Source: Cryptomeria japonica
Taxonomy: Eukaryota > Streptophyta > Pinopsida > Cupressales > Cupressaceae
Length of the DNA stretch: 64,000 nt
Direction: 5' to 3'
NCBI RefSeq assembly: GCF_030272615.1
Contig: NC_081414.1
Span: 663,279,938 to 663,343,937 of the forward strand
The translations under genes were made by a program, and so were the position numbers. The notes beneath the pieces were generated by a model. That model was given only the letters and a program-made list of their open reading frames with translations. It had not been told where the DNA came from and ran no database searches. Positions 12,341 to 25,217 of the stretch are shown here, in pieces; positions within the stretch are counted from its first letter, which is position 1; each line of letters starts with the position of its first letter.

Positions 12341-13305
12341 TGATAAACTTATAAGAAACTGAGAGGGGGGTGAATCAGTGCAAGAAAAAATAATATAAAT
12401 ACGATCACCACTTTAATCAACTTGAAGCTTATCAAACATCCAAGGAAAAGAAACACATAAGCTAACACCCAATAAAATATGCACCACATATCATAATGTT
12501 TTTCATGTGGAAACCCAAATGGGAAAACCATAGTGGGAATTGATACCCACAAGATAAACTATTTGTAGAATAGGGATCTAACCAATTAAGGTCTTACAAC
12601 TGCTCTATTAGGAGCACACCCGGTTAAGAGTGTCTAAGCCCGATTAAGACTTATTACAATAAGTCGTGTTAGCACCAACCATGTTAGGAGCTACCCAACT
12701 ATGGGATTTCAAAACACAAGCTAATGTGTCACCCTATTAAATAATTTAAACCTTTGGACCTGTTAGGATCCTACCACACCCTGTTAGGAGTGACCTTGTT
12801 AGAAGATTTTATCTTGTTGCAACTATTAGGGAACAACAAGTGACAGATCTATTGTTAGCACCTCTGTGCCTGATTAGATTTACTTCAAATCTGCTTCTAA
12901 CACTGACCAAACATCAATATAGAGCTTCTTCTTTCACCACACAATCAAATTCACACTACTAATCTCATGTCAAATACATCATCACACAATATAATCATTT
13001 TTTATAAACAACTCTCCTAAGTCAACTAAGAACCTTTGGAATAATTTCCTAGGTTCAATGTATCTAGTCAATCTTGCTCATCATGCTTTCCTTATATCGT
13101 CCACACACATTATAATTCAAAAATTAAACATTATGTCTACCAGTTTACTGATCTAAGTAACTCTGCCATACCAGTTAACTGTTCTTCCTAGTTGACAGCT
13201 CAAAACAACATAACTCGCTCATTCCATTGAGTCTGTTGATGTGGTTCTAGTCATAGACTCCTGCCAATGTCATGAACATACATTCCAAACTGTAACACTT
13301 AACTC
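12341..13305 (-). repeat. Element B 3' LTR, U5-side part
   Basis: Paralogous to 32060-33012, the same region of B's 5' LTR. It contains the array of TGTTAGGAG and GTTAAGAGTG-like words at 12585-12835. It is interrupted at 13305 by element A; the other paralogue runs through this point without a break. Confidence 0.9.
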
Positions 13306-14265
13306 TGTTGGCAATTGACACTCTATTGGTTGGTTTCACTATGTTGTCATTGATGGCAACATAATATTTTGTTTTGGCTTCATGTTTTGGTTCACTTGTG
13401 TACTAGCAGGCACTTCACAGACACTACACCGACACGGGCACCGGCAGGATAAAAGGATTTCTCTGGTTATCGGCAATGCAAATGGACATGGTTTAGAATA
13501 TGGTTATTGGTATTGGAGGTCGACATCTCTTGGATCAGGCATCAGCAATTGATTTTGATATTCATGTATTTATGTTATCTAGCCCACATGTATATTGTAT
13601 TTGTAATTATCTTTGTAAGTTGACATAAGGCACGATAAATTGTATAGGGTATACAGGTTCAATGGATTAGATCATTTTGAATAATAATAGGAGATATATG
13701 TAATGTAATGAATATGATATGATGCAAATATGGATGGTTAGAAGATGCGAAATATATCAAAGAGATTATGTATGAAAGGATAATTTTGTAAAGGGTTATT
13801 TTGGTAAAGGGTTTAGGGTTTCAAATTGTAACAGATAGAGCTTAACCAGAACTGTATTCTGGCATAGAAGATGTTATCTTTTGCAGTTAACCACTTCTCC
13901 GGATTATAGTCTAGATTTATATGTAGTCAGTGAGGCTCCTTTTGTGATTGAGCAGTGTGCTCTAGGTTGTAAGCCTTCCTGCAAGTGCAGGCCCCTTATA
14001 TTTTGTAATATCTCTTCATATGGCTAGTGGATTGATATTGTGGGTCACAAATCCCACCATAGTTTTTCCTCTTTGAGGTTTTCCATGTATAATTTTGTGT
14101 GTTATGGTTTTGATTTATGTGATTGGCTTATTGGTTTCTTTACTTCTTTCAATTTTGCATGTACTGGTATACCGGTTGGTGTATGCATGTTTTAATAAGG
14201 CTAAAATTCATATTTCCAATATAACACTAACTCACCCCCCCTCTCAGTGTTATTAGATTCCAAAA
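13306..14265 (+). repeat. Element A 5' LTR
   Basis: 960 bp. Shared blocks: GAGCAGTGTGCTCTAGG near 13950, the inverted repeat CCTGCAAGTGCAGG at 13978-13991, CCCACCATAGTTTTTCC near 14053, and CTCACCCCCCCTCTCAG near 14231. It matches 19250-20214 throughout, with scattered substitutions. Confidence 0.93.
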
Positions 14266-14267
14266 AT

Positions 14268-14280
14268 TGGCATCAAAGTC
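14268..14280 (+). promoter_or_regulatory. Primer-binding site of element A
   Basis: TGGCATCAAAGTC lies two bases after the LTR and is a variant of the TGGTATCAGAGC Met-tRNA primer site used by plant Copia elements. Confidence 0.75.
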
Positions 14281-14333
14281 TTGTGCCTAAGAGGAAGTTT
14301 AACACCTTGAGGAGGATCCTAAATCAAAAATCC

Positions 14334-15455
14334 ATGGACATGGGTTTGGAAAAGCAACTTGAGATGGCACTTGAAGATTATGATGTTGAAAGGTTGAAGA
14401 ACTTAAATCTACAAGATGAATTGAATTCTTCTAAGGAATTCATTCTTGTCCTACAAGAGAGGCTATCATCTATTCAAGCTAGAAGGAAGGAACTTTTGCA
14501 AAATTAGGATGATGAAGAGAAAGATGCACTTAAGGAACAGTGTCAGAAATTGAGTCAGGAGAATATGGTTATGAGAAATGAAATGCAAGATATAACTATG
14601 AGGATGTCTAAAGAGATTGAAGACCAAAAGAAAAAGGAAGAAAATCTTGTTGTATCCCTAAAGAAAAAATTTGAAGAATGTGGTAGGTTGGTTCATGAGA
14701 ATGATATGCTGACAACTGATTTAGTACAATCCTATAGTAATGAACAAGAGCTTGAGAGACAAATGATAATTCTAAGAGATGATCTAACTACTGCAAGTTA
14801 GTATAAAGAGAAATTCAAGATTAGTTCTACATAGCTAGATGAGTTATTGAAAAGACAAAGGTAGATTGGAGATTCCAGTGGACTTGGATTTGAGCAAGGA
14901 TAGTGTTTTGGTACTACTAATGAAGATCAAAACCATAAGGAACTGGTAAGGCAGTTTAATGCTTATAAATTTAATGGTAGATGTTTTGTTTGCAATAAAT
15001 TTGGTCACATGGCTAGGCAATGTAGAAACAGAGCAAATCAGAACCCTAATTCTGCTCCCAGTAAATGTTCTAAATGTAATAAGTGTGGTCAGATGACAGA
15101 AGATTGTAGAATGAATGTTAAATGCTATGCATGTGGAAAATTTGGACATATGGCTAATCAGTGTTGGTCAAGCAATTTTACCAGTTTTAGAAAAGCAATT
15201 CAAAAGAACAATGTTACATGTTATGCATGTAATGAGGTTGGACATATTGCTAAATTTTGTAGAAATAGAAATCCACTAGCTAGTAATGGAGGATCAAATA
15301 AGAAAGGAAAAGAGAATGTTAGTGAAATCAGGCAAGATCATACTCAGAGATGGGTCATGAAGACTGAACAACAATTAGCAGATGGGAATGCACTGGTTAC
15401 TTATCTGGCAGAAGTGGTTGCTCCTGCACCGGCATGTAGCTCATCTGGTAACTGA
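14334..15455 (+). pseudogene. Element A ORF1: gag-like coiled coil with four zinc knuckles
   Basis: One reading frame runs from the ATG at 14334 (MDMGLEKQLEMALEDYDVE) to the TGA at 15453, about 373 codons, broken by in-frame TAGs near 14505, 14799 and 14832. Residues 1 to about 190 are Lys/Glu-rich with heptad-like spacing, predicting a long coiled coil. The C-terminal part carries four CCHC-type knuckles: CFVCNKFGHMARQC, CSKCNKCGQMTEDC (His replaced by Gln), CYACGKFGHMANQC and CYACNEVGHIAKFC. Such knuckles bind retroelement RNA in gag proteins. The position just after the primer site supports a gag role, but no UBN2-type capsid domain is seen. Element I carries the closest relative. Confidence 0.88.
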
Positions 15456-15817
15456 GGTAGATACCTTAGGGGTAGAAAAAATTCGTGAAGATGTTGCATA
15501 TGCCCTAGAGAGAGATTCTGGAAGATGTTCCAAACATTGGAAATGCTTATCTGGCATTGGAGATGTTTTGTTCGAGATCTGGTATCTTTCACCAACAATT
15601 ATTGATGTCAATGAAAGATTAGGATTTCTCTTGGAGGATATAAGGTCGAATTCACTTCATTTTTTATCACCTTGCATTCAAAGAAACTAAAAGGGATTCA
15701 GAGCAATTAAAGGCAATTCAGAGCAATCAGATATCTTCTTAAGCGATTTCACCAATGATTGGAACAATTTGTTAAACATTTTCATCAAAAGCAATCAATG
15801 GGTATTTTTCTTTAATC
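15456..15817 (+). other. ORF1-ORF2 spacer of element A
   Basis: Contains a CTTAGGGG-type purine box at about 15464-15475, nine bases after the ORF1 stop, at the same place as in I, B and F. No further coding signal is supported. Confidence 0.5.
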
Positions 15818-18800
15818 ATGGAAGCAGGATCATCATCTATTCCTATGTTTGTTGCAAATTCAACTGTAATAGAGGTCAAGGACCATCCTAGGCCAATTTT
15901 CAAGCGGTATCTGCATGTGGCTACCCTGGAAGATTTGGTTGGAGAATTTTCCCATGTTCCAGAGGGAGTTGTTTATGTCAAAGATGTTAGGTCATACATA
16001 CACTGTCACATGGAGGATTTGGGGACTTCTAAGATAAAGAGAATGTACATGAGTGAGCTTATGCAAGAATCTGGAAAGATCAAACCAGTATACAAACACA
16101 TTGAAGACTTAGGGTTTATCGGTATTCAGGACATTCTGAAATTCAAAGATGAAATCATTAGGTATGTTTTGAGTAGAGTACATGGGGAGTTTATCTAGTT
16201 GGATAGACCTTACAAGATCACCAAGGACGCCATCACGAATATCATTGGTTTAACACCAATTGGGCAACATCTAGATAAGAAGGTTTCTAATGATTATGTC
16301 AAAAAAATCACTGGCGTGACATCTGACGGGCTATCTATGAGAATCAACACTATTACCAACATGGACAGTAGATTTAGTAGCATGATCATCGGGTATAAGG
16401 TAACTCAGTCAAATCGACTGAATTTTGTTTCTAGATCCTACATTTTTGCAGCTTACAAAATGATGAGAGAAAATGTAAAATTGGATCTATGTGGTTGGAT
16501 GTTAGATGAATTATTGATAAACCTATGAAAGATTAAAGGTGAAAAGAAAGGAAATTTTTGGTATGGAAACTTGATTGTCTTCTTAATGCTATTTTTCATG
16601 AATGACACTCCCAGTTTTGGGAAGAGACAATGGGCATTTGATATCCCGGTAGGGAGATAATTGAAATAGTCAATTGCTACTTTAGGCAGTCAGAGAGATG
16701 ATAAAGTATGAGGATATTTTAAGGGATTCCAAAAGACAATGAAATCTACGGAAAGGGTTCCTAAGCATATTGTTGAAAAATACTCAACTAACATATGTTT
16801 CATGGTGAAGAAAGATGAAACTCTTATGGAAGTGCTTAAGCCCCAGAAGATATGGATTGAGGAAATGGGCTATGAAGTTGATGCACAGATCCTTGATGCC
16901 TATGTAAAGATGTTGACTGATGCACCTATTGATGAGGTTGAGAATCCTTCTAGTACTACAAAATAGAAGACACAAGAGGTTGAAACATAGTTCAACCGAA
17001 AGAGGAGAGAGAAGTGGGAAGGAAAGGCAATAAAGTTTGTTCAGAAGGTTTCACAAGACATCAAAGCATTAATTGATGTTGTCCCAGAGAAAGGCAGGAA
17101 GAGGAAGGAACCAAAAGTGTTCATTGAGTCTATCATAGCAGAGTTAGAATTTGAGGATGGCACACCCCTGGCATTCCAAAGGGTTATAAGGAAGAAAACA
17201 AAGGAAACCAAGGTAGAGGATAAAAAGAAACTGGTTAGGAAAGTAACATTCAAAATACCAGCACAGAAGCAAGCACCAAAAGAAACACCTTCAACTCCAT
17301 CTAGTACTACAAAGAGGAAGAAGAAGAAGAATGACACTGATACGGCTATTCAATCTGGTAATGTTCCATCAAAAACATGTGTAGAATTAGTAGATGAAAT
17401 AACTAAGGATGGCATGTTAAAGAATGTATAGTTTTACTATGATCATTTAGAGAATGATGAACAAAGAGAGGTAGAGGAAGCAATATTATTATATTTAGAC
17501 ATTTATAAGAAATCCTTGATAGAAATTAAAAACCAAATACTGGAAAAATTGTATAATGTGTTAGATGCTAGAAGCCTGTCAACTATGGAAGAAGACAAAC
17601 ACATAAAAATTCAATAATTGCTATCTATTTGTGTTTCTATTACTCTAGAGGAATTGGATAGGACACTTGAGGTGGCTGATAGAAAAATATTTCACAGCAA
17701 ACATAGAATAACCAGTCTTATGTTAGGAAGGGTAAATTAAATAATAAAGGAGACTCAAAAGGCATGGGTTAAGTTCTTTGAAGAGAATAGAGGTTTCTTT
17801 ACTTCACCAAAATCAAATACAGACACTGAAGGCACCCCAATTGAAGGAAAAGGAAGGGTATCATGGGTACTTCACCCTCAATTTTGAAAAACATTAAGAT
17901 AGTGGAAATTAAGCCCATGGTAGATACAAAAGTACAGACAAATGTTGAGACATCAGCTAATACAAAAAGTATAAAGGTTGACATTGTACAGGTACTAATG
18001 TTGAGGACAACATTCCTCCGAATACAAATGTACAGGTTGAGGTTAAAGTTCCTAGAGAAGAACCGATAATTATAGAGATTGCACCAAGTGGCGAAGCCAC
18101 CAGTGCAAGTGAGGAAGCTAAAAAGGATAAATCATCAGAGGAGAAGAAAAAGGAATCTGATAGGGAACTGGTAGTAGGTCCATCATTGTTGTCAATTGAC
18201 ACCTCGTAGGTTGTAAAGAAAAACATAACCAAGATGAGTCCTATTGAACTCATATGATGGTTACACAAAAATTAATGGAGGGATTTATGGATAAAGGGAT
18301 TATTGATCAGTCTATCACTATTTTACACAGACTAGTCCCAGATTGCAAGATTGATAGGGAAGCAAGGCCATCCGACAACCTTAAGACAATTACATAGCAC
18401 ATTTAAAAGGATTTTCAATCCTTACAACATATTTCAAATTGGCAAGCATTGGAGAGGTTCACATAGGCTAAAACAGAAGCATTTGATTAGGTGATTGAAT
18501 CTGAGAAGAAGAAGAAGATTGATGAAAAGCTGAAACTGATAGATAACTCTTTGAAAAAGTGTATAAATATATACAGAGTATGTTGTAACACATATGTACT
18601 TACAGTTAATGTGGATAAGAAGATTAAGGAATTTCATGAGAAAATTGCAAGTATAGCTAATTCTTTTGATGGATTGACTTCATTGACTACATCCATTGAT
18701 GGTCAAATATTGGTTTTGGAAGTCCAAATTTTTGCTCTTGAGAAAGAAAAAGACAAAATAATAAGAAGAGCTAGAAGTCTGAGAGACTTGGTGAGTCCTT

Positions 18801-19009
18801 GGTTGGATTCACTCAGTGTACATAAGAAGGAATGTATGGATATGATTGGAAAACCCACACTGATAGAGATAAGTGAGAAAGAATCATTTGCTCATATACT
18901 AAATGGACTTGTATCTATTTTTGACACCTTCAAGTCTGTTTGGGATACTTATCTTGAGCTATTGGAGAAGGCATATTGGAAAATTTTCAAATTTGTTAAG
19001 CTTCGATAA
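15818..19009 (+). pseudogene. Element A ORF2: large protein of unknown function, decayed
   Basis: A single sense frame runs from ATG 15818 (MEAGSSSIPMFVANST) to the TAA at 19007, about 1,063 codons, with several stops (first at 16196) and a local frameshift near 17860-18000. Order of parts: an N-terminal conserved region with HIEDLGF...DEIIRYVLSRVH and LDRPYKITKDAITNIIGL; a second conserved block ERVPKHIVEKY...ICFMVKKDETLMEVLKP...GYEVD (16739-16966); a Lys-rich linker; a TCVELVDEITKDGMLKNV block (17380-17560); and a coiled-coil C terminus (18491-19009) ending WDTYLELLEKAYWKIFKFVKL. No protease, integrase, RT or RNase H motif is present. The N-terminal region recalls plant mobile-domain or transposon-associated proteins, but I cannot name a family. 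Confidence 0.8.
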
Positions 19010-19249
19010 GATATTTTTGAGATACTCATTGTACAATTTTGGATCTTTAACATTCTTTTTAGAATTTTTTATGGAATTGATGTCAAAGGGGGAGTGATAT
19101 AGATGTGAAAAAGATTAGAAGAACTTGTATACATTAGGGGGAGTATGGAGTATTTTTCATTGATGAATATTTAGCTCAGGGGGAGCAGGCAGGATGAAAC
19201 CATGACCATTTTTCACATGAGTGTTGTCATCAATGCCAAAGGGAGAGAG
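19010..19249 (+). promoter_or_regulatory. Multiple polypurine tracts before A's 3' LTR
   Basis: Purine boxes AAAGGGGGAG (about 19085), AGGGGGAG (about 19136), AGGGGGAGCAGG (about 19179) and AAAGGGAGAGAG (19238-19249) precede the LTR; the last is immediately adjacent and is the likely plus-strand primer. Repeated polypurine tracts are a known feature of Sirevirus-type Copia elements. Confidence 0.75.
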
Positions 19250-20214
19250 TGTTGGAAATTGACACTCTATTGGTTGGTTTTACTGTGTTTTCATTGATGG
19301 CAACATGGCAACATGATATCTTGTTCTAGCTTCATGTTTTGGTTCACTTGTGTACTAGCAGGCACTTCACAGACACTCACCAACACCGACAGGATAGAAG
19401 GATTTCTTTGGTTACCAGCAATGCAGGTCGACATGGTTTAGAATATGGTTATCGATATTGGAGGTCGACATCTCTTTGATTTGGCATCGGCAATAGATTT
19501 TGATATTCATATATTTATGTTATCTAGCCGACGTGTATATTGTATTTGTAATTATCTTTGTAAGCCAACATAAGGCATGATAAATTGTATAGGGTATACA
19601 GGTCAATTGGATTAGATCATTTTGAATAATAATAGGAGATATATGTAATGTAATGAATATGATATGATGCAAATATGGATGGTTAGAAGATGCAAAATAT
19701 ATCAGAGAGATTATGTATGAAAGGATAATTTTGTAAAGGGTTATTCCGGTAAAGGGTTTAGGGTTTCAAACCAGAACAAATAGAGCTTAACCGGAATTGT
19801 ATTCTAGCATAGAAGATGTTATTTTTTGCAGTTGACCACTTCTCCAGATTTTAGTCTAGATTTATATGTAGTCAGTGAGGTTCCTTTTGTGATTGAGCAG
19901 TGTGCTCTAGGTTGTAAGCCTTCCTGTAAGTGCAGGCCCCTTATATTTTGTAATATCTCTTCATATGGCCATTGGATTGATATTGTGGGTCACAAATCCC
20001 ACTGTGGTTTTTTCTCTTTGAGGTTTTCCACATATAATTCTATGTGTTATGGTTCTCATTTATGTGATTGTCGTATTGGTTGCTTTACTTCTTTCAATTT
20101 TGTATGTACCGGTATACCGGTTGGTGTATGCATGTTTTAATAAGGCTAAAATTTATATTTTTAGTTTAAAATTAATTCACCCCCCCCACCTCTCAATTTT
20201 ATTGGATTCCAATA
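19250..20214 (+). repeat. Element A 3' LTR
   Basis: 965 bp, starting TGTTGGAAATTGACACTC and matching 13306-14265. One small insertion duplicates ATGGCAAC near 19305. It is followed by AACTC, the target duplication, and by the rest of B's 3' LTR. Confidence 0.93.
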
Positions 20215-20421
20215 AACTCTTCACCAATCTCCCATACCAGTCACTTGAACATAGCACTATCTTTGTTTACCGGTTTCCTATTTCACTGACTCCACTACCA
20301 GTTAAGCTTTACCGGTTAGACTAAAAGACTTAGATGACTAACAAAACATTGTTTCCATCAATGACAACACAATACTAGTCATCAATCAACCTATTACCAC
20401 AAAATCATCATCAATCCAACA
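20215..20421 (-). repeat. Element B 3' LTR, U3-side part
   Basis: Paralogous to about 33017-33229. It ends CCAACA (minus-strand TGTTGG start), with the polypurine tract complement TCTCCCCCTTT directly outside at 20423-20433. Confidence 0.9.
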
Positions 20422-20717
20422 ATCTCCCCCTTTGGCATTGATGGTAACACTTAGGAAAACTTTTTTGTCTAAGTGTCACATTACAAAAATTATGACTCAT
20501 GACTCAAATACATACAAAACTCCCTCTTAGAAATTATTTTCTATTACAAAATTATAATTGACCAATACTACTCCCTTTTTGACAGCAATGACAAAGGTAA
20601 GAAATTACATGAATAGATAAATGCAATATACATCAAAATTTGCATTACCAAATATATAAAGGAGTTCAAAATGTTTTACAATGTCATCTTATGAAATACA
20701 TCTACAAAAATAGACTT
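20422..20717 (-). promoter_or_regulatory. Element B 3' region with polypurine tracts
   Basis: The main polypurine tract (minus strand AAAGGGGGAGA) lies at 20423-20433 against the LTR. Decayed relatives (complements ACTCCCTCTTAG and ACTCCCTTTTTGAC) lie at about 20520 and 20571. No coding signal. Confidence 0.65.
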
Positions 20718-23700
20718 CTAAAGTGTCAAATCATTATGCCAAGTCTCCAAAGTGTCCCTCTTATCTCAATATGTGTCCAGATCTGAGATGCATGATCTTC
20801 CATGGCATCTAGAGTGCTCATCTCTAGTGTCAGCAATATTGCCTTTGTTTCCTTGTAACCTCTCTGCAAAATCTCTATCTTAGGGACTAATAAAGTCTAT
20901 AACTCTTTCAATGAAGTTGTCCTTTTTACCTATTTAGCTTCATAAACCTTACACTTAGGCTATACTGCAATAACCAATCTACCAAAATTGATTGCACAAT
21001 CATTCAATGGATTGAATGATTTACTCAAAACTTTTAGCTCCTACTGAGCTTCCTCTTCTTCTTCTCAAGATCATCACAAAACAATGAAAAGTTTGAAATT
21101 GTGGAAAGGATTTTACCTTCAGTTTGTAGTGCTTCTTTCATTAGGTCCATGTTGATAGTAAGACCTACCCTATCTCTATCAATTACCTTCATCAACTATT
21201 CAATTCTTCTCTTCTCATACTCCTTTTCCACATTCTTATTTCTAGCTTCCTCCAAGCTTTTCATTTGATCTCATGTTGTTGTGACCATTTGCTCCAGTTT
21301 GTCAATAGGATTAGGAAGATTGTCTATATCAGTCTCTGGTAATATACTGGATAGAATATCAACAACACTTTGAATAGTTTGTGATTCTTTTCTCTAAGCC
21401 TTCATAATCTTCTTTTGTACCTTATATTGCATGGAAGATGCAATCTCCATCAACTCAGTTGGACTCAACATGTCTATTTTAATCGATCATTGTATAGATA
21501 TATTGTCATCCTCCTCATCATCAACAACAATTTTCTTTGATGTAAGTGATCGGGGTGTCACTTTTTGTTCTTGCTTCTCCTTTTGTTTTTCTTCCTCCTT
21601 TTGTTTCTCTACATCCTTGTCATGCTCCTTTGATTTCTCTTCATCTTTCTCCTCTTCCTGTTAGTATTAACCGATGATTGGGAGGGGGGGGCTAAATCAG
21701 TTAAAACAGTTTATTCACAATTCAAACTTTCAAATTGACCAGGCTACAACTATCCTTCCAAATTAACTTAAGCATTGCACTAATCATGAAAGCAAAGAAC
21801 ATTGAAGAAAAGATATTTTCATGCATAAATAAGCATCACATAACACAAGAAATTATATGTGGAAACCCTCAATTAGAGGGAGAAAACCACAATGGGGATA
21901 ACCCACAATCTCTTTTACCGCAATGAAAAAGAGTGTCCTGTTAAGAGATTATAACTAGTTCTTTCTAAGAACATCACCCTATTAGAAGTGACTAGTATCT
22001 AATTAAGAATACCTTAGAACCTCTTAAAGTTCAACTTGCTAGAGGATTTTACAACTTCATATTAGAAGTGACTCTGTTAAGAGATTTTACATGAATAACT
22101 GGTTAAGGTTCACCCTGTTAAGGGATTTACAATTCTACAATTATTAGAAGGCAACAAAGATGATTGATTTGTCTGATGACACTACCTCTGTCTCATAGAT
22201 CCACTTTGTGTGCTTTGTTCTTTTGATCGGTGTTGGCTTCACTGATTCATACCTCTATCTATTGCACTCTACTTTGTTCACCCTCTTAACATTCACACAG
22301 ATCTTTTTCACATTAACAGCACACAATCAAAATGAAAGATGTGAATATATTAGCCTTTGGTTCTGGCACCAGCTTTCCCTCCAAAAATCAGATTCAAAAA
22401 ACTATTATTGCACCTCAAATTTCTCTCCAAAAATCATTATGGGAATATTGGTCAAGACAATGATTCATGACGAAAATCTTGTCGATTGAAAAGGGAAGAC
22501 TGACAGTTCAAATAGATGTTTCTAAGTCTGTTAGTTGAGACTCATGTGATGTTGGTTGTTGCCTATGTACCGGTCCAATTCTACCTAATCGGTTACCTCT
22601 TGTATATCGGTCTACTTTCTACTTAGCTGATTAACCCTTGTATACCAGTCTACTCATTGTCGATAGGAGTAAGGACTACTTTCTACTTAGTCGGTTAACC
22701 CTTGTATACTATTCTACTCACTGCTGATAGGAATAAGGACTATTGTTCTTCACCAGTTACCCTTTACTCCTTTACCAATGAACTGTAGAGACTTAGAAGC
22801 TGATGTTGCCAACAATGACAACCATTTCACTGGTCATACAAAATGCATTGTAATTCCAACACTTCCTTCTCCTTGTCCTTCACCGGTGGTGTAATGGTTT
22901 GCACATCTTCTATTTGTGTAACTAACTATGGCTCTTGTGCATCTGACTATTCTGGTTGCTCAATGTTTTGTACATTATCATTCACCGATGGCTCAGTCAT
23001 TTATTCATCAGTCTTTTCTTCTTATTTCTTCTCTACTTTTGTTTTCTCTTCACTTGAACCAGTTGAAGTAGCTCCTGGTAACATAGTCTCTTCATCAGGG
23101 ATAATGATTGGATCTCTCTTAGTGCTTGTGTCAGCAAAAACAATCTCATCTGGTATAATGTCATCCATGTTCAAATTGTCAGGGAAATCTTCTCCCTTTA
23201 ATCTCTTTGGTTCCTCTTCTTCAGGAATAAGTCCTAAGAACTTCTTCAAAATTTTCTCAATCTCAGCATGTACCGACTAAGATTCACCAACTAATAATCT
23301 TGTCAACCTTTTCTTTGTCAAGAATAATGGCTTTGTCTTGGAAATAATTTCTTGAATGTCCTCCCTAGAGGTTTTCGGTTGTAGATGCATCAATATAAAT
23401 TCAATCAATTTTTTGTCCTACTTTATAGAAGTTTTCCATCTTGCCTCCAATTTATTGTACAAAGAATCAAGAATTAAACCTTGTAATTCAATCAAATATT
23501 TGTTGTACTTATTCATAAACCAAACAATAGTATCTTCATTTTGCATTTTCTCATCTTCACCAAAATTGTTATAATATCTTCTTACATCAGTCAAAATACT
23601 AGATACTTTTTTATTTTCTCCAAAATCCTTTCAAGTAAATTGAGTTTACTTATTTGTGGTTTCATAGATTTCACAATAGGAGATCCAACCACTTTGGATT

Positions 23701-25217
23701 TCTTCCCACTGGCTCTTAATTCTTTCTTCTCACCTTCAGAATTTGTATCTTCTTCCTCAATAGTTTCAAGTGTCCTTTGTGCTTGTTGTTTCTTCCTTTT
23801 CCTATATACTTCTTTCACCTTGGGTGCTTCAGGCTTAGCTTCCTTAGGTTTTCTTCTAATTTGGATCTTATGATTAGGAGGGGGCTTCTCCTTCACCATT
23901 GTACTCCTTGTTTTTCTACCGGTGTTGGTACCAGTTGAGGCACTAGAGGATTCAACAACCTTCTTTGCTTCAAATTTAGCTTGTGCCTCTATAATTTCCT
24001 CTTTTGTAAATCCTTGTTTAACAACAAATTGTTCCACCTCTTTCTTACCTTATTTGCAATAGCCGATTTGGTAAGCTTGGAATGCACCTCAATAGATTTT
24101 TCTTTATATGTTCCAAACCCTTTTGCATTTGGATCTATTGGTGTAGATAGAAGATGATCAACATAAGCAATCAAAAGATCAGCTTCTACCTCATAACCCA
24201 TGGGAATCACCCATGATGTCCTAGGATCTATTGCCTCCATTTGACATGTGTCTATATCAACCATGAAATAGATAGAATCTCCATACCTTTTAACAACATT
24301 CTCTGGTATCCTTTCTCTCGCATGCATTCTTTTCTGGAAGTCTTTAAAATAACCCTAAATTACCTTTGTAAACTCATTACCAATCATCTTGATGTTGTTC
24401 TTTATTTGTAACATTGTCGGTGTACCTTCTAACCATTGAATATCACCGATACCTGGAAAGGAGTTCTAGAAATAGAAAAACAAACCTATGATCAACTATC
24501 CAAATATAATTTTTTCCTTTTGTCCTTCTTAATTGACTCAAGGTTCAGTATCAACTGGGTTCTCAAGGCTTCTAAAAGATCATAGTCTACATTTTCCTTC
24601 AACATCTAATAGGTTGTGTGGATTGCAGCTTGGGGAATGCTATTTGTTCTGCTAGAATAATAAACCTTGTAACCAATGACCATAGAAGTATACTTTACCT
24701 CAGGGTCCTAAATTTCATTTATAATCATAGCATGACCATCCCATTTAGATTTTGTCAATCGGGTGACTTCATCCTTCGGGATTGTCCTCAGCATAGGAAC
24801 TTCACCAGTTGCTCACAATCTGATGAACGCATGAATAACTTCCTTGGTAATCTTATGCGGGTGATCTAACCACATAAACTGATTACATATCCTGCTCAAA
24901 ATGTATCTGATATGATCTCCTTTGAATTCATCAAGAAAGTTCACACCATGGTGAAAACCTTTATCGGTAACCCTTTTGAATTGATCCTTTATAACTCCTT
25001 GCTTATCACACAAAGTCTCATACTGATTAAAGATAGAAAAGGTTCCCAAATCTTCTAGTTTTCAATGAATATAGGATCTAATATATTTGACATGCAACAC
25101 ACCATAGGGTACGCTAGATAGGGCTCCAGCAAGATCAATTTCAATTGACTTATGTGTATGCCTCTTAAATTTCGGTCGAGGCCTTTTGGTAACATCTACA
25201 AAGTGTGGTGTATCCAT
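20718..25217 (-). pseudogene. Element B ORF2, decayed and split by solo LTR G
   Basis: The sense frame begins at the ATG at 25217 (MDTPHFVDVTKRPRPKFKRH) and ends at the stop at 20718. Without G (21659-22861 and its target copy) it is about 3.29 kb. Recognisable blocks in order: KLEDLGTFSIF and RYILSRICNQFMWLDHPHKITKEVI (about 25049-24813); ARERIPENVVKRY...IYFMVDIDTCQMEAIDPR...PMGYEVEADLL (24327-23989); Lys-rich linker with KPPPNHKIQIRRKPKEAKP (24037-23591); EEEEPKRLKGEDFPDNL (23249-23022). An acidic/basic repeat follows near 21560-21650, then a coiled-coil C terminus. Stops and frameshifts are frequent. The gene is homologous to ORF2 of F and, more distantly, A and I. Confidence 0.8.
21659..22861 (-). 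mobile_element. Solo LTR G inside B's ORF2
   Basis: A 1,203-bp LTR on the minus strand, TGTTGGAATT to AACA, flanked by CTTCC on both sides (21654-21658 and 22862-22866). No internal region is present, so it is the product of LTR-LTR recombination after insertion. It carries the TGTTAAGAGATT and TTGCTAGAGGATTTTAC word array (21930-22135) seen in the LTRs of B and F, so it belongs to the same broad family. The interrupted ORF2 resumes on both sides. Confidence 0.92.

Larger units (their letters stand above)
13306..20214 (+). mobile_element. Element A: pol-less gag + ORF2 LTR retrotransposon (complete, decayed)
   Basis: The LTRs are 13306-14265 and 19250-20214, both starting TGTTGG and ending CCAAAA or CCAATA (from CCAACA). 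The target duplication AACTC stands at 13301-13305 and 20215-20219. It is verified by the empty site in B's other LTR (around 33020), where the flanks join as TTAACTCTTCACC. A primer site lies at 14268 and a polypurine tract at 19238-19249. The 4,984-bp interior encodes ORF1 and ORF2 but no pol domain. It is the same family as element I (4,992-bp interior). Confidence 0.93.

Noticed and set aside
12349-12552. Short hydrophobic frame resembling a membrane peptide
   Set aside because: It lies within the LTR of B and overlaps conserved LTR blocks shared with other elements.
14844-15149. 101-codon minus-strand frame within element A
   Set aside because: Antisense to the zinc knuckles of A ORF1.
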